Assembly: GCA_947475225.1 (NCBI GenBank)
Contig: CANJMQ010000041.1
Location: forward strand, 1 to 36,226
Direction of reading: 5' to 3'
Source: Bradyrhizobiaceae bacterium
Lineage (GTDB): Bacteria > Pseudomonadota > Alphaproteobacteria > Rhizobiales > Aestuariivirgaceae
Length of the DNA stretch: 36,226 bases
Shown: positions 28,199-36,028 of the stretch, piece after piece
Numbering within the stretch: the stretch's first letter is position 1
Layout: every line of letters begins with the position of its first letter
Notes under the pieces: model-generated
Told to the model about the DNA's origin: nothing
Database searches by the model: none
What the model saw: the letters and a program-made list of their open reading frames with translations, nothing else
Made by a program: the position numbers and the translations under genes

Positions 28199-29211
28199 TG
28201 GCTGAGCTGAAACCCCTCATTGCCAAGGTCGCCGCCGGAACGCCGCTCTCCCGCTCGGAGGCCCGCGAGGCCTTCGACGTCATGATGTCGGGCGATGCCA
28301 CGCCCTCACAGATCGGCGGCTTCCTCATGGCGCTGCGTGTGCGCGGCGAAACGGTGGACGAGATCACCGGCGCAGTCGAGATCATGCGCGAGAAGATGCT
28401 ACCCGTCGCGGCCCCGGTTGATGCCATCGACATCGTCGGCACGGGTGGCGATGCATCTGGCTCCTACAACATCTCAACCTGTGCGGCCTTCGTGGCCGCC
28501 GGAGCGGGTCTGAAAGTCGCCAAGCACGGCAACCGCGCCCTCTCCTCGCGCTCGGGTGCGGCGGATGTGCTGATGGCCTTGGGCGTCAAGATCGATGTCA
28601 CACCGGAGAAGATTTCTGAGTGTATTTCTGAGGCGGGCTTGGGCTTCATGTTCGCCCCGGCACACCATTCATCGATGAAGTTCGTTGGTCCCTCGCGCGT
28701 CGAACTCGGCACGCGCACGATTTTTAACCTGCTCGGCCCCCTCTCCAACCCGGCTGGCGCGAAGCGTCAGGTGACAGGCGTCTTCTCCAGGCAGTGGGTG
28801 GAGCCCCTCGCACAGGTTTTGCAGAACCTCGGCTGCGAAGCCTGCTGGATCTGCCACGGTGAGGGCGGCATGGACGAGATCGTGCCCACTGGCACCACGT
28901 GGATTTCCGAACTCAAGGATGGAAAAATCACATCCTTCAGCCTGACACCGGAGGAAGCCGGCCTCAAGCGCTCGTCCTTCGAAGACCTGAAAGGTGGCGA
29001 TGCCACTCAGAATGCCGACGCGCTGCGCCATGTTCTGGCTGGCAAGCCCTCTGCATTTCGTGACGCTGCAGTGATGACGGCCGGTGCCGCCCTCGTGGTG
29101 GCCGGCCGCGCAGCCAACCTCAGGCAGGGCGTGGCCGCCGCGCAGAACGCGATCGACAGCGGAGCGGCGGAAGCTGCCCTCACCAAACTCGTCAAGGTGT
29201 CGAACGACTGA
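28198..29211 (+). CDS. trpD: Anthranilate phosphoribosyltransferase
   Basis: The 337-residue enzyme transfers the phosphoribosyl group of PRPP to anthranilate, the second step of tryptophan synthesis. Recognisable parts are the N-terminal helical domain ([18 protein letters not shown]), the glycine-rich PRPP site [17 protein letters not shown] near residue 78, [17 protein letters not shown] near 105, [18 protein letters not shown] near 150 and the [12 protein letters not shown] motif. The ATG shares a base with the trpG stop (TGATG), and its own stop overlaps the trpC start in the same way. Length is normal for the family. Confidence 0.97.
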   Translation: MAELKPLIAKVAAGTPLSRSEAREAFDVMMSGDATPSQIGGFLMALRVRGETVDEITGAVEIMREKMLPVAAPVDAIDIVGTGGDASGSYNISTCAAFVAAGAGLKVAKHGNRALSSRSGAADVLMALGVKIDVTPEKISECISEAGLGFMFAPAHHSSMKFVGPSRVELGTRTIFNLLGPLSNPAGAKRQVTGVFSRQWVEPLAQVLQNLGCEACWICHGEGGMDEIVPTGTTWISELKDGKITSFSLTPEEAGLKRSSFEDLKGGDATQNADALRHVLAGKPSAFRDAAVMTAGAALVVAGRAANLRQGVAAAQNAIDSGAAEAALTKLVKVSND

Positions 29212-30005
29212 TGGCCACCATTCTCGACAAGATCGCAACCTACAAGCGGGACGAAGTGGCCAGGGCCAAGAGGCTCACCACGCTCTCGGATCTTGAGGCG
29301 CGTGCCAGGGCCGCACCAGCCGTCCGCGGCTTCGCCAAGGCGCTCGACGCCAAGGCCGCAGCAGGCCAGTGGGGGCTCATCGCCGAGATCAAGAAGGCAA
29401 GCCCCTCGAAGGGACTGATCCGTGCCGACTTCGACTCGCCATCACTGGCCAGAGCCTACGAGGCAGGTGGCGCGGCCTGCCTCTCCGTCCTCACCGACAC
29501 GCCCTCCTTTCAGGGTGCGCCTGAATTTCTCACCGCCGCGCGCGCAGCCTGCGCGCTTCCGGCGCTGCGCAAAGACTTCATGCTCGACACCTGGCAGGTG
29601 GTGGAAGCCCGCGCCTGGGGCGGCGACTGCATCCTGCTCATCATGGCGATGATCGACGACCATCTGGCGGCTGAACTCGAAGCCGCCGCGAACCACTGGG
29701 GCCTCGACGTACTGATCGAAGTCCACAACGAAGAGGAACTCGACCGCGCGCTGAAGCTCCGGTCGCGCATGATCGGCATCAACAACCGCGACCTTCACAC
29801 CTTCGAGACGACGCTCGCCACCACCGAGCGGCTGGCGCCACGCATCCCGAAGGAGCGCATGGTGGTGGGTGAAAGCGGCCTCTTCACGCCCTTCGACCTC
29901 GCACGGCTTGCGAAGGTCAAGGTCAACGCCTTCCTCATCGGCGAAAGCCTGATGCGCCAGCAGGACGTCGCCGCCGCGACTCGTGCTATGCTGACCAAGC
30001 CATGA
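29211..30005 (+). CDS. trpC: Indole-3-glycerol-phosphate synthase
   Basis: The 264-residue TIM-barrel enzyme closes the indole ring of carboxyphenylaminodeoxyribulose phosphate. Motifs are the N-terminal [14 protein letters not shown], the catalytic-Lys region [18 protein letters not shown] near residue 57, [20 protein letters not shown] near 118, VEVHN-like [14 protein letters not shown] near 168, [15 protein letters not shown] and the C-terminal [15 protein letters not shown]. It is monofunctional, with no fused TrpF. It overlaps trpD by one base and moaC by four (ATGA), so tryptophan and molybdenum-cofactor genes are physically coupled. Confidence 0.97.
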   Translation: MATILDKIATYKRDEVARAKRLTTLSDLEARARAAPAVRGFAKALDAKAAAGQWGLIAEIKKASPSKGLIRADFDSPSLARAYEAGGAACLSVLTDTPSFQGAPEFLTAARAACALPALRKDFMLDTWQVVEARAWGGDCILLIMAMIDDHLAAELEAAANHWGLDVLIEVHNEEELDRALKLRSRMIGINNRDLHTFETTLATTERLAPRIPKERMVVGESGLFTPFDLARLAKVKVNAFLIGESLMRQQDVAAATRAMLTKP

Positions 30006-30478
30006 GCCGCCTCACCCATCTCGACGCCGAAGGAAACGCCCACATGGTGGACGTTTCCGAAAAGGACGTCACCAGCCGCAGTGCCACCGCCAAGGCCTTG
30101 GTCGAAATGCAGCCTGCCACGCTGGCGCTCATCCGCGAGGGCAAGGCCAAGAAGGGCGACGTCATCGCCACCGCCCGCATCGCCGGCATCATGGCCGCCA
30201 AGAAGACGCATGAGCTGATCCCGCTCTGCCACCCGCTGATGATCACCAAGGTGACAGTCGATTTCGCGCCTGATGTCGCGGCCTCCACCATCGAAGTCAC
30301 CGCCACGGTGAAGGTCGAGGGCAAGACGGGTGTGGAGATGGAGGCGCTCACCGCCTGTTCCGTCGCCTGCCTGACGCTCTATGACATGTGCAAGGCCGTC
30401 GATCGCGGCATGAAGATCACCAACCTCCGCCTCGTCGACAAATCGGGCGGCAAATCCGGACATTTCACCGCGGAGTAA
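30002..30478 (+). CDS. moaC: Cyclic pyranopterin monophosphate synthase
   Basis: The 158-residue enzyme converts 3',8-cyclo-7,8-dihydro-GTP, made by MoaA, into cyclic pyranopterin monophosphate in molybdenum-cofactor synthesis. Conserved elements are [18 protein letters not shown] at the N-terminus, the catalytic [14 protein letters not shown] segment near residue 73, [20 protein letters not shown] with its Glu-Met-Glu core near 106, and the active-site Lys near KAVDRGMKI. The ATG overlaps the trpC stop by four bases, and moeA begins five bases after its stop. The trpC-moaC-moeA-lexA order is common in Hyphomicrobiales. Confidence 0.97.
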   Translation: MSRLTHLDAEGNAHMVDVSEKDVTSRSATAKALVEMQPATLALIREGKAKKGDVIATARIAGIMAAKKTHELIPLCHPLMITKVTVDFAPDVAASTIEVTATVKVEGKTGVEMEALTACSVACLTLYDMCKAVDRGMKITNLRLVDKSGGKSGHFTAE

Positions 30479-30483
30479 TCGGC

Positions 30484-31686
30484 ATGGCGCTCATCCCCGT
30501 CGAAGAGGCCCGCGCCCGCATCCTGAAAAATGTGAAGCCGCTGCCTGCCGAGGAGGTGAAGCTGGAACTAGCACTTGGCCGCGTGCTCGCCAGACCGCTC
30601 AAGGCGGTCCGCCACCAGCCGCCCTTCGATGCCTCCGCCATGGACGGCTATGCAGTGATCGCTGCGGACGTCGCCAATGTGCCCGCTCCCCTGAAGCTGA
30701 TCGGCATGTCCGCCGCGGGCCATGGCTTCAAGGGTAAACTGAAGCGCGGGGACTGCGTCCGTATCTTCACCGGCGCGCCGGTTCCCAGGGGGGCTGATGC
30801 CGTCGTCATCCAGGAGAACACCGAGGCCAGCGGCAAGGTGGTCAGCGTGCTCCAAGCCGCGAAGCCCGAACAGAACATCCGCTTCTCCGGCCTCGACTTC
30901 CGCAAGGGAGATGCACTGCTGCCCGCCGGCCTCAAACTCGGCGCCCGTGACATTGGGCTTGCCGCCGCCGCAAATGCCGCGAAGCTCGCGGTCCGCCGTC
31001 GCCCCGTGGTGGCGCTGATTGCCACCGGCGATGAACTGGTGCTCCCGGGCAAGGCCCCGCGCGCCGACCAGATCGTCTCCTCCAACAGCCACGCACTGGC
31101 CGCCATGGCGGAGCATCTGGGGGCAAGGGTCATCAACTTCGGTATCGTGCCCGACAATCTCCGCGCCACCGAGCGGGCGATCGCCAGAGCTTCGAAGGCC
31201 GACATCCTCGTCACGACCGGCGGTGCATCCGTGGGCGACCACGACCATGTGCAGGAGGCTCTCAGGAACTCCAGCATCGCCATCGACTTCTGGAAGATCG
31301 CCATGCGCCCCGGCAAGCCCTTCATGTATGGCCGCCGCAAGGGCCAGCACGTGCTGGGCCTGCCGGGCAACCCGGTCTCCGCCATGGTCTGCGCCCGGTT
31401 GTTCCTGAAGCCGCTGATCGATGCCCTGCTTGGCCTTGACGTCAGCGAAGATCTGGCCGAGGCCCGCCTGGGAGCCTCAATGAAGGCGAACGACACCCGG
31501 CAGGACTATGTCCGGGCGACCCTGGTGGAAGAACCCGACGGGCGCCGCACCGTCATCCCCTTCGCCAAGCAGGATTCTTCGATGCAGCGAACATTTCGCG
31601 AGGCCCGGGCGCTCATCGTCCGGCCCCCCAACGCCAAGGCGGCAGGCCAGGGTGACGTCGTAAAAATCTTACGTCTCGACTTCTGA
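30484..31686 (+). CDS. moeA: Molybdopterin molybdenumtransferase
   Basis: The 400-residue enzyme inserts molybdenum into adenylylated molybdopterin, the last step of cofactor assembly. The start at ATG 30484 (MALIPVEEARARIL) is chosen because it follows moaC by five bases; the open frame upstream only reads through moaC. Family motifs are QPPFDASAMDGYAV near residue 44, IFTGAPVPRGADAVV near 96, the MoCF-domain signature STGDEL-like IATGDELVLPGK near 179, LVTTGGASVGDHDHV near 240, MRPGKPFMYG and GLPGNPVSAMVC. The C-terminal domain IV is complete. Normal length. Confidence 0.97.
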   Translation: MALIPVEEARARILKNVKPLPAEEVKLELALGRVLARPLKAVRHQPPFDASAMDGYAVIAADVANVPAPLKLIGMSAAGHGFKGKLKRGDCVRIFTGAPVPRGADAVVIQENTEASGKVVSVLQAAKPEQNIRFSGLDFRKGDALLPAGLKLGARDIGLAAAANAAKLAVRRRPVVALIATGDELVLPGKAPRADQIVSSNSHALAAMAEHLGARVINFGIVPDNLRATERAIARASKADILVTTGGASVGDHDHVQEALRNSSIAIDFWKIAMRPGKPFMYGRRKGQHVLGLPGNPVSAMVCARLFLKPLIDALLGLDVSEDLAEARLGASMKANDTRQDYVRATLVEEPDGRRTVIPFAKQDSSMQRTFREARALIVRPPNAKAAGQGDVVKILRLDF

Positions 31687-31707
31687 ACAGTTACGGAAAG
31701 TAAACAC

Positions 31708-31736
31708 TTGAAGAACTAAACGGGTACGGATACACT
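31708..31736 (+). promoter_or_regulatory. Probable lexA promoter
   Basis: TTGAAG (31708-31713) and TACACT (31731-31736) are separated by exactly 17 bases in the 109-base gap after moeA. The predicted start lies about 30 bases before the LexA box, so a bound repressor would block elongation or initial clearance. Confidence 0.55.
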
Positions 31737-31774
31737 TGTTTTGGATTTGTTCCGATTCCGGACAAAGAACAAAC

Positions 31775-31789
31775 GAACATCGAGAGAAC
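31775..31789 (+). promoter_or_regulatory. LexA-binding SOS box
   Basis: A perfect alphaproteobacterial LexA operator, GAAC-ATCGAGA-GAAC (GAAC-N7-GAAC), lies six bases before the lexA ATG. A further GAAC lies at 31767-31770. Autoregulation of lexA through this direct-repeat operator is well established in alphaproteobacteria. Confidence 0.92.
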
Positions 31790-31795
31790 CGGCCC

Positions 31796-32503
31796 ATGTT
31801 GACGCGGAAGCAACTCGAACTCCTCCTGTTCATCAATGAACGGCTGAAGGAGGAAGGCGTACCCCCCTCCTTCGAGGAAATGAAGGAAGCCCTCAACCTG
31901 CAGTCGAAATCCGGCGTCCACCGGCTGATTGTGGCGCTGGAGGAACGTGGCTTCCTCCGCCGCATGCCCAACCGGGCACGCGCGCTTGAGGTGCTCAAGC
32001 TGCCCGATGCCCACTCCCCCAGCCTCACCCCGAAGAAGGCCGGCGGCTTCACGCCCAATGTCATCCAGGGCAACCTCGGGCGGGTGAAGCCCGTCACCGC
32101 CACCAATGACGGGGCACCCCGGGCCGCGGTCGTTCCGATGATGGGTCGCATCGCGGCCGGTGTTCCGATCTCGGCCATACAGGACCACACCGCCAACATC
32201 GCCGTGCCGCCTGAAATGCTCACGGGCGGCGAGCATTTCGCGCTCGAGGTCAAGGGCGACTCGATGATCGAGGCCGGCATCTTCGACGGCGACACTGTCA
32301 TCATCCGCAAGGGCGACACCGCCCACAACGGCGACATCATCGTGGCCCTCGTCGACGACGAGGAGGCAACGCTGAAGCGCCTGCGCCGCAAGGGCGACTC
32401 CGTGGCACTCGAAGCCGCCAACCCTTCCTACGAAACCCGCATCTTCGGCCCCGACCGCGTCCGCGTGCAGGGCCGGCTGATCGGTCTGCTCCGCAAGTAC
32501 TGA
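31796..32503 (+). CDS. lexA: LexA repressor, SOS regulator
   Basis: The 235-residue transcription repressor cleaves itself when activated by RecA filaments on single-stranded DNA. The N-terminal winged helix (1-65) has the recognition region [20 protein letters not shown]. The C-terminal peptidase domain has the cleavage site Ala121-Gly122 (GRIAAGVPI), catalytic Ser156 ([14 protein letters not shown]) and Lys194 (ATLKRL). An extended linker at about 70-110 makes it longer than E. coli LexA (202 residues), as is usual in alphaproteobacteria. ATG 31796 gives the standard [10 protein letters not shown] beginning; the frame is open upstream across the operator. A GC-rich hairpin follows its stop. 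Confidence 0.98.
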   Translation: MLTRKQLELLLFINERLKEEGVPPSFEEMKEALNLQSKSGVHRLIVALEERGFLRRMPNRARALEVLKLPDAHSPSLTPKKAGGFTPNVIQGNLGRVKPVTATNDGAPRAAVVPMMGRIAAGVPISAIQDHTANIAVPPEMLTGGEHFALEVKGDSMIEAGIFDGDTVIIRKGDTAHNGDIIVALVDDEEATLKRLRRKGDSVALEAANPSYETRIFGPDRVRVQGRLIGLLRKY

Positions 32504-32507
32504 GAAC

Positions 32508-32536
32508 TTCCCGCCGCCCCTTGGATGCGGCGGGAA
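32508..32536 (+). terminator. Probable terminator hairpin after lexA
   Basis: TTCCCGCCGC and GCGGCGGGAA form a perfect ten-pair stem with a nine-base loop, four bases after the lexA stop. The T-run is weak, so termination may be partial. Confidence 0.55.
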
Positions 32537-32583
32537 CTTCGCCTAACCTCGGGCCACAACAAGCCTTTGAGGAGCCTTACCCC

Positions 32584-33198
32584 ATGAAGATCTACGGCGA
32601 CCTGCTCTCCCCCTTCGTCCGCATGACCGTCGTCGCTGCCCATGAGGTGGGTCTTGGCGACAAGGTGCAGCATATCGTCGAGGCGGTGAAGCCCACGGAG
32701 GTCAATGCCAAGCTTGCCAGTCTGTCGCCCATCGGCAAGGTCCCGGTGCTGGAGACCGACCACGGCCATGGCGTCTATGACTCGCGCGTCATCATCGAGT
32801 ATCTGGCCCACGTGGCGGGCAACACCAGCCTCATCCCGCATGATGGCGCCAAGCGCTTCCGCGTGCTCACACTGCAGGCGCTGGGCCAGGGCCTGGCCGA
32901 TAGCGCCGTCGCCTACCGCTACGAGACCGCCGCGCGCCCCAAGGGCCTGCAGTGGGAAGACTGGATGACACGCACCGAAACCCGCATCCACGCCAGCTTC
33001 GACGAACTGGAAACGAACTGGATGGACCTGCTGCAGGAGGTGAACGCCGGTTCCGTCGCCGTCGCCGTCACGCTGGCCTACATCGACTTCCGCCTGCCCG
33101 ACGTCAACTGGCGCAACGGCCACCCCAAGCTCGGCCACTGGCACCAGCATTTTTCGGGCCGCGACAGCATGAAGAAGACCGCACTGGCCGCCAGGTAG
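32584..33198 (+). CDS. Glutathione S-transferase family protein
   Basis: The 204-residue cytosolic protein starts at ATG 32584, after GAGGAG. Its N-terminal thioredoxin-like domain (1-78) shows SPFVRMTVVAAHEVGL with the catalytic-type Ser9, the cis-Pro region GKVPVLETDHG near residue 54 and the glutathione gamma-Glu-binding DSRVIIEYL near 66. The C-terminal all-helical domain is complete (ALGQGLADSAVAYRYE; VAVTLAYIDFRLPDVNWR). This subgroup is common in alphaproteobacteria and its substrates are mostly unknown; a detoxification or dehalogenation role is possible but not shown. It is 52 bases upstream of a flavin monooxygenase in the same direction. Confidence 0.9.
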   Translation: MKIYGDLLSPFVRMTVVAAHEVGLGDKVQHIVEAVKPTEVNAKLASLSPIGKVPVLETDHGHGVYDSRVIIEYLAHVAGNTSLIPHDGAKRFRVLTLQALGQGLADSAVAYRYETAARPKGLQWEDWMTRTETRIHASFDELETNWMDLLQEVNAGSVAVAVTLAYIDFRLPDVNWRNGHPKLGHWHQHFSGRDSMKKTALAAR

Positions 33199-33250
33199 CT
33201 GCGGCAGAAACGACCTTGCGCCCCAACTGCGGCAAGTCCATTTTCGAGCC

Positions 33251-34462
33251 ATGAGCAATTTCGATGTCATTGTGACCGGGGCTGGCCCCGCCGGCCTGTC
33301 CGCCGCCTGCCTGCTGGCACTGGACGGCCGCCGCGTGGCGCTGGTAGCCAAGGAACAGGGCGATGCCACGGACCCCCGCACCGTGGCCCTCATGCAGCCG
33401 TCAATCCGCCTCCTCATGCATCTGGGCCTGTGGCCGGGTCGCATGAAGGAGGCAACCCAGCCGCTGCGCAAGCTCCGCCTCGTCGACGACACGGGCTCGC
33501 TGTTCAAGGCCCCCACCATCACCTTCGACCCGGCAGAACTGGGAGAGGAGGCCTTCGGCTGGAACTTTCCGCTCGGCATCCTCATCCCCGCCCTCTGCGC
33601 CCGCGCCCGTGAGCTGGGCGTGGAATTCACCGGAGCCGACGCAGCCTCAGTCCACACCGCGTCAGACAGCGTTTCCGTCACCACCACAGCGGGCCAGCGC
33701 CTCACCGCGCGCGTGGCCCTCGCCGCCGACGGCCGCAACTCGCTGCTGCGCGATGCGGCCGGCATTCGCACCAACCGCTGGAGCTACGACCAGACGGCGC
33801 TGGCGACGAGCTTCGACCATTCCGGACCGCATGACGGCATCTCGACCGAACATCACAAGAAGGCCGGGCCCTTCACCACCGTGCCGATGCCCGGCAACCG
33901 CTCGGCTCTGGTGTGGATGGAGCGCCCGGCCCGCGCCGCCGAGCTGATGGCGCTGTCCGACCGCGACATCGCCGCCGAGATCCAGATCGGCACTCATGGC
34001 GAGCTGGGCCTCGTCTCCAATGTCGGTCGGCGCCGCCTTTTCCCCATGCAGGGGCTGGTGGCGCGTGAGTTTGCCAGGAACCGCATCATTCTCATCGGCG
34101 AGGCCGCGCATGTGGTGCCGCCCATCGGCGCGCAGGGCCTCAACATGTCGCTGCGCGATGCCGCCCAGGCCGCCGACCTGATGGAGGGCGAGGACGACCC
34201 CGGCAATTCCGCCATCATGACGGATTATGATGCGCGCCGCCGCCGCGACGTGCAGCCGCGCCAGCAGGTCATCGACCTGATGAACCGCTCTCTGCTGTCA
34301 GGCTTCATGGTGCTGGAAACGGGCCGCGCGGCGGGCCTGACGCTGCTCGCGCAATTCGGACCGCTGCGCCGCGCCGTCATGCAATATGGCCTGGCGCCGT
34401 CAAACAACCTGCCGCGCGTCATGCGCCCGCCTCAGGGCAGCATGCCGGAATTGATCGCGTAG
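33251..34462 (+). CDS. UbiH/UbiF/COQ6-family FAD-dependent monooxygenase
   Basis: The 403-residue group A flavin hydroxylase has the GxGxxG dinucleotide motif at residues 8-15 (VTGAGPAGLSAACLL), the ARVALAADGRNSLLRDAAGI DG-motif region near 155-170 and the GD-type ribityl motif near 283 (LIGEAAHVVPPIGAQGLNMS). In the last motif, Glu replaces the usual Asp in the GDAAH sequence. The final H-x-x-P-x-x-x-Q-G-L-N pattern is typical of ubiquinone ring hydroxylases, so a role in ubiquinone synthesis is likely; the ring position cannot be told. Its 3' end overlaps the convergent AEC transporter by 31 bases. Confidence 0.88.
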   Translation: MSNFDVIVTGAGPAGLSAACLLALDGRRVALVAKEQGDATDPRTVALMQPSIRLLMHLGLWPGRMKEATQPLRKLRLVDDTGSLFKAPTITFDPAELGEEAFGWNFPLGILIPALCARARELGVEFTGADAASVHTASDSVSVTTTAGQRLTARVALAADGRNSLLRDAAGIRTNRWSYDQTALATSFDHSGPHDGISTEHHKKAGPFTTVPMPGNRSALVWMERPARAAELMALSDRDIAAEIQIGTHGELGLVSNVGRRRLFPMQGLVAREFARNRIILIGEAAHVVPPIGAQGLNMSLRDAAQAADLMEGEDDPGNSAIMTDYDARRRRDVQPRQQVIDLMNRSLLSGFMVLETGRAAGLTLLAQFGPLRRAVMQYGLAPSNNLPRVMRPPQGSMPELIA

Positions 34463-35385
34463 ATCAGACCGGGAATGATGACGGCCGACAGCGCCGTCGT
34501 CACGATCACCGCCGTCGAGGCGCCTTCCACATAAGACTTGTACTGGCTCGCCAGAATGAAGGCGTTGGAGGCGGTTGGCAGCGCCGCCATCATCACCGCC
34601 ACATGCAGCCACAGCGGCGGCGTGCCCGGCACCATGCTCACGACCACATAGGCCAGCACCGGCTGCACGATCACCTTCATGCCGGACACCAGCACAAGCG
34701 CCGGCCCCACCCCCGCCAGCCGCCGCATGCCCACCGTGACGCCGAGCGCGAACAGAGCCGTGGGCCCCGCCGACTTCATCAGCATCTCGAGGATTGTGCC
34801 GAGCGCTCCCGGCGCATGGAAGTGGATCGCCGACCCTATGATGCCGAGCACCGTGGCAATGATGAAGGGATGCGTTCCCACCTGCCTGGCGATCCGCCAC
34901 GCGACGGCACCCCAATGCGCCTCCTCCTCGCGCTCGTTGGCCAGCGTGACGAGGAAGGCGGTGAGCACGAATTGCAGCGCGCAGTCGAAGCAGAAGACCA
35001 GTGCGGCGGGAACCGCCGCCTGCGGACCGAAGAAGGCCACCGCCAGCGGCAGCCCCATGTAGCCGACATTGCCATAGCTGCCAGACGTGCCCTGCAGCAC
35101 CGCTGTCCTGAACTCCGTTCCAAACAGCACCCGCGACAGCCCCATCACGGTCACGAAGGCAGCAAGCGTCACCGCGGTGGTGGCGGTCACGAAGGGCCAG
35201 TTCACCAGCTGCTCGAAGGGGGCCTCCGAAACCACCAGGAAGATCAGTGCCGGAAGTGCGAAATAGACAAGGAATATGTTGAGCCAGGCCAGCCCCTGCT
35301 CGCCCCCCTGCCAGCGTCGGGCGGCGAAAACGCCGAGCAGGATCAACCCGAAGAACGGCATGGCCAGATTGAGGATATCGGACAT
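34432..35385 (-). CDS. AEC-family (auxin efflux carrier-like) transporter
   Basis: The 317-residue inner-membrane protein has ten predicted helices in two inverted halves. Start ATG 35385 (MSDILNLAMPFFGLILLG) is the usual family N-terminus; the frame extends upstream without support. Characteristic pieces are NIFLVYFALPALIFLVV near residue 36, SGSYGNVGYMGLPLAVAFFG near 100 and the C-terminal MMAALPTASNAFILASQY, which holds the conserved substrate-site Pro. Family members export organic acids or other anions. It is divergent from hspQ across 65 bases and convergent with the monooxygenase, overlapping it by 31 bases. Confidence 0.92.
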   Translation of the reverse strand: MSDILNLAMPFFGLILLGVFAARRWQGGEQGLAWLNIFLVYFALPALIFLVVSEAPFEQLVNWPFVTATTAVTLAAFVTVMGLSRVLFGTEFRTAVLQGTSGSYGNVGYMGLPLAVAFFGPQAAVPAALVFCFDCALQFVLTAFLVTLANEREEEAHWGAVAWRIARQVGTHPFIIATVLGIIGSAIHFHAPGALGTILEMLMKSAGPTALFALGVTVGMRRLAGVGPALVLVSGMKVIVQPVLAYVVVSMVPGTPPLWLHVAVMMAALPTASNAFILASQYKSYVEGASTAVIVTTALSAVIIPGLIYAINSGMLP

Positions 35386-35450
35386 TTGGAAGCAGCGAAC
35401 CCCGGAATACCGCTCCGCCTCTTGCCTTCCGCCGCCATCCTTGGCAAGCA

Positions 35451-35795
35451 ATGGTTATGGGCACCGCTTCGACCGCTAAGTTTGGTATTGGCCAGGTTGT
35501 GCGCCACCGGCTTTTTTCGTTCCGTGGCGTCATCTTCGACATCGACCCCGTGTTCAACAACACCGAGGAGTGGTGGAACTCGATCCCTGAGGAAATCCGC
35601 CCCCGCAAGGACCAGCCCTTCTACCATCTGCTTGCCGAAAACGGGGAGACGGAGTACGTGGCCTATGTTTCCGAGCAAAACCTGCTCGTCGACGACACCG
35701 GCGAACCCGTGCGTCACCCGCAGGTGCGGGAATACTTCGAAGGCTACGACAGCCGGCGCAAGAGCTATCGCCCCCGGGACGTGCAGCACCACTAG
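35451..35795 (+). CDS. hspQ: Heat shock protein HspQ (YccV-like)
   Basis: The 114-residue protein starts at ATG 35451, with a second in-frame ATG at 35457. It is essentially one YccV-type hemimethylated-DNA-binding domain: AKFGIGQVVRHRLFSFRGVI, FDIDPVFNNTEEWW, then the conserved DQPFYHLLAE and YVAYVSEQNLLVDDTGEPVRHP. In E. coli HspQ is an adaptor and activator for Lon protease and is heat-induced through sigma32; here the length is slightly greater because of a C-terminal tail. No clear sigma32 promoter was identified in the 65-base gap. It is not obviously in an operon. Confidence 0.93.
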   Translation: MVMGTASTAKFGIGQVVRHRLFSFRGVIFDIDPVFNNTEEWWNSIPEEIRPRKDQPFYHLLAENGETEYVAYVSEQNLLVDDTGEPVRHPQVREYFEGYDSRRKSYRPRDVQHH

Positions 35796-35927
35796 CAGCC
35801 TCGGCGCTGCCCTCCCCATGTAGCATTCAGGACATTCACCTCCCGCGGGCTTGAACCGGAAAAAGCATGTCTTCTCCCGCTTCTTCAGCGCAAAAGCACG
35901 AGAGGGATCAAAATCCTTCTTGACTTT

Positions 35928-35944
35928 AGTCCTATTATAGGACT
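35928..35944. promoter_or_regulatory. Perfect 17-base palindrome, possible operator
   Basis: AGTCCTATTATAGGACT is an exact palindrome with eight-base arms around a central T, in an AT-richer stretch 133 bases after hspQ. On the minus strand it contains a consensus TATAAT -10 box, but no matching -35 was found. It looks like a dimeric repressor site rather than a terminator. No regulator can be named. Confidence 0.45.
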
Positions 35945-36028
35945 TCATACCATCACTCGCCCCAGTCGGGGTCCTGCTCATGACGGTGAGCTCGGGCAAG
36001 GTGGAGGGCAGGCCTGCGGGTGTGGCGT

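Noticed and set aside
34603..35823. 406-codon plus-strand open frame
   Set aside because: It spans the AEC transporter on the opposite strand and part of hspQ in another frame; its Arg/His-rich sequence marks it as a shadow.
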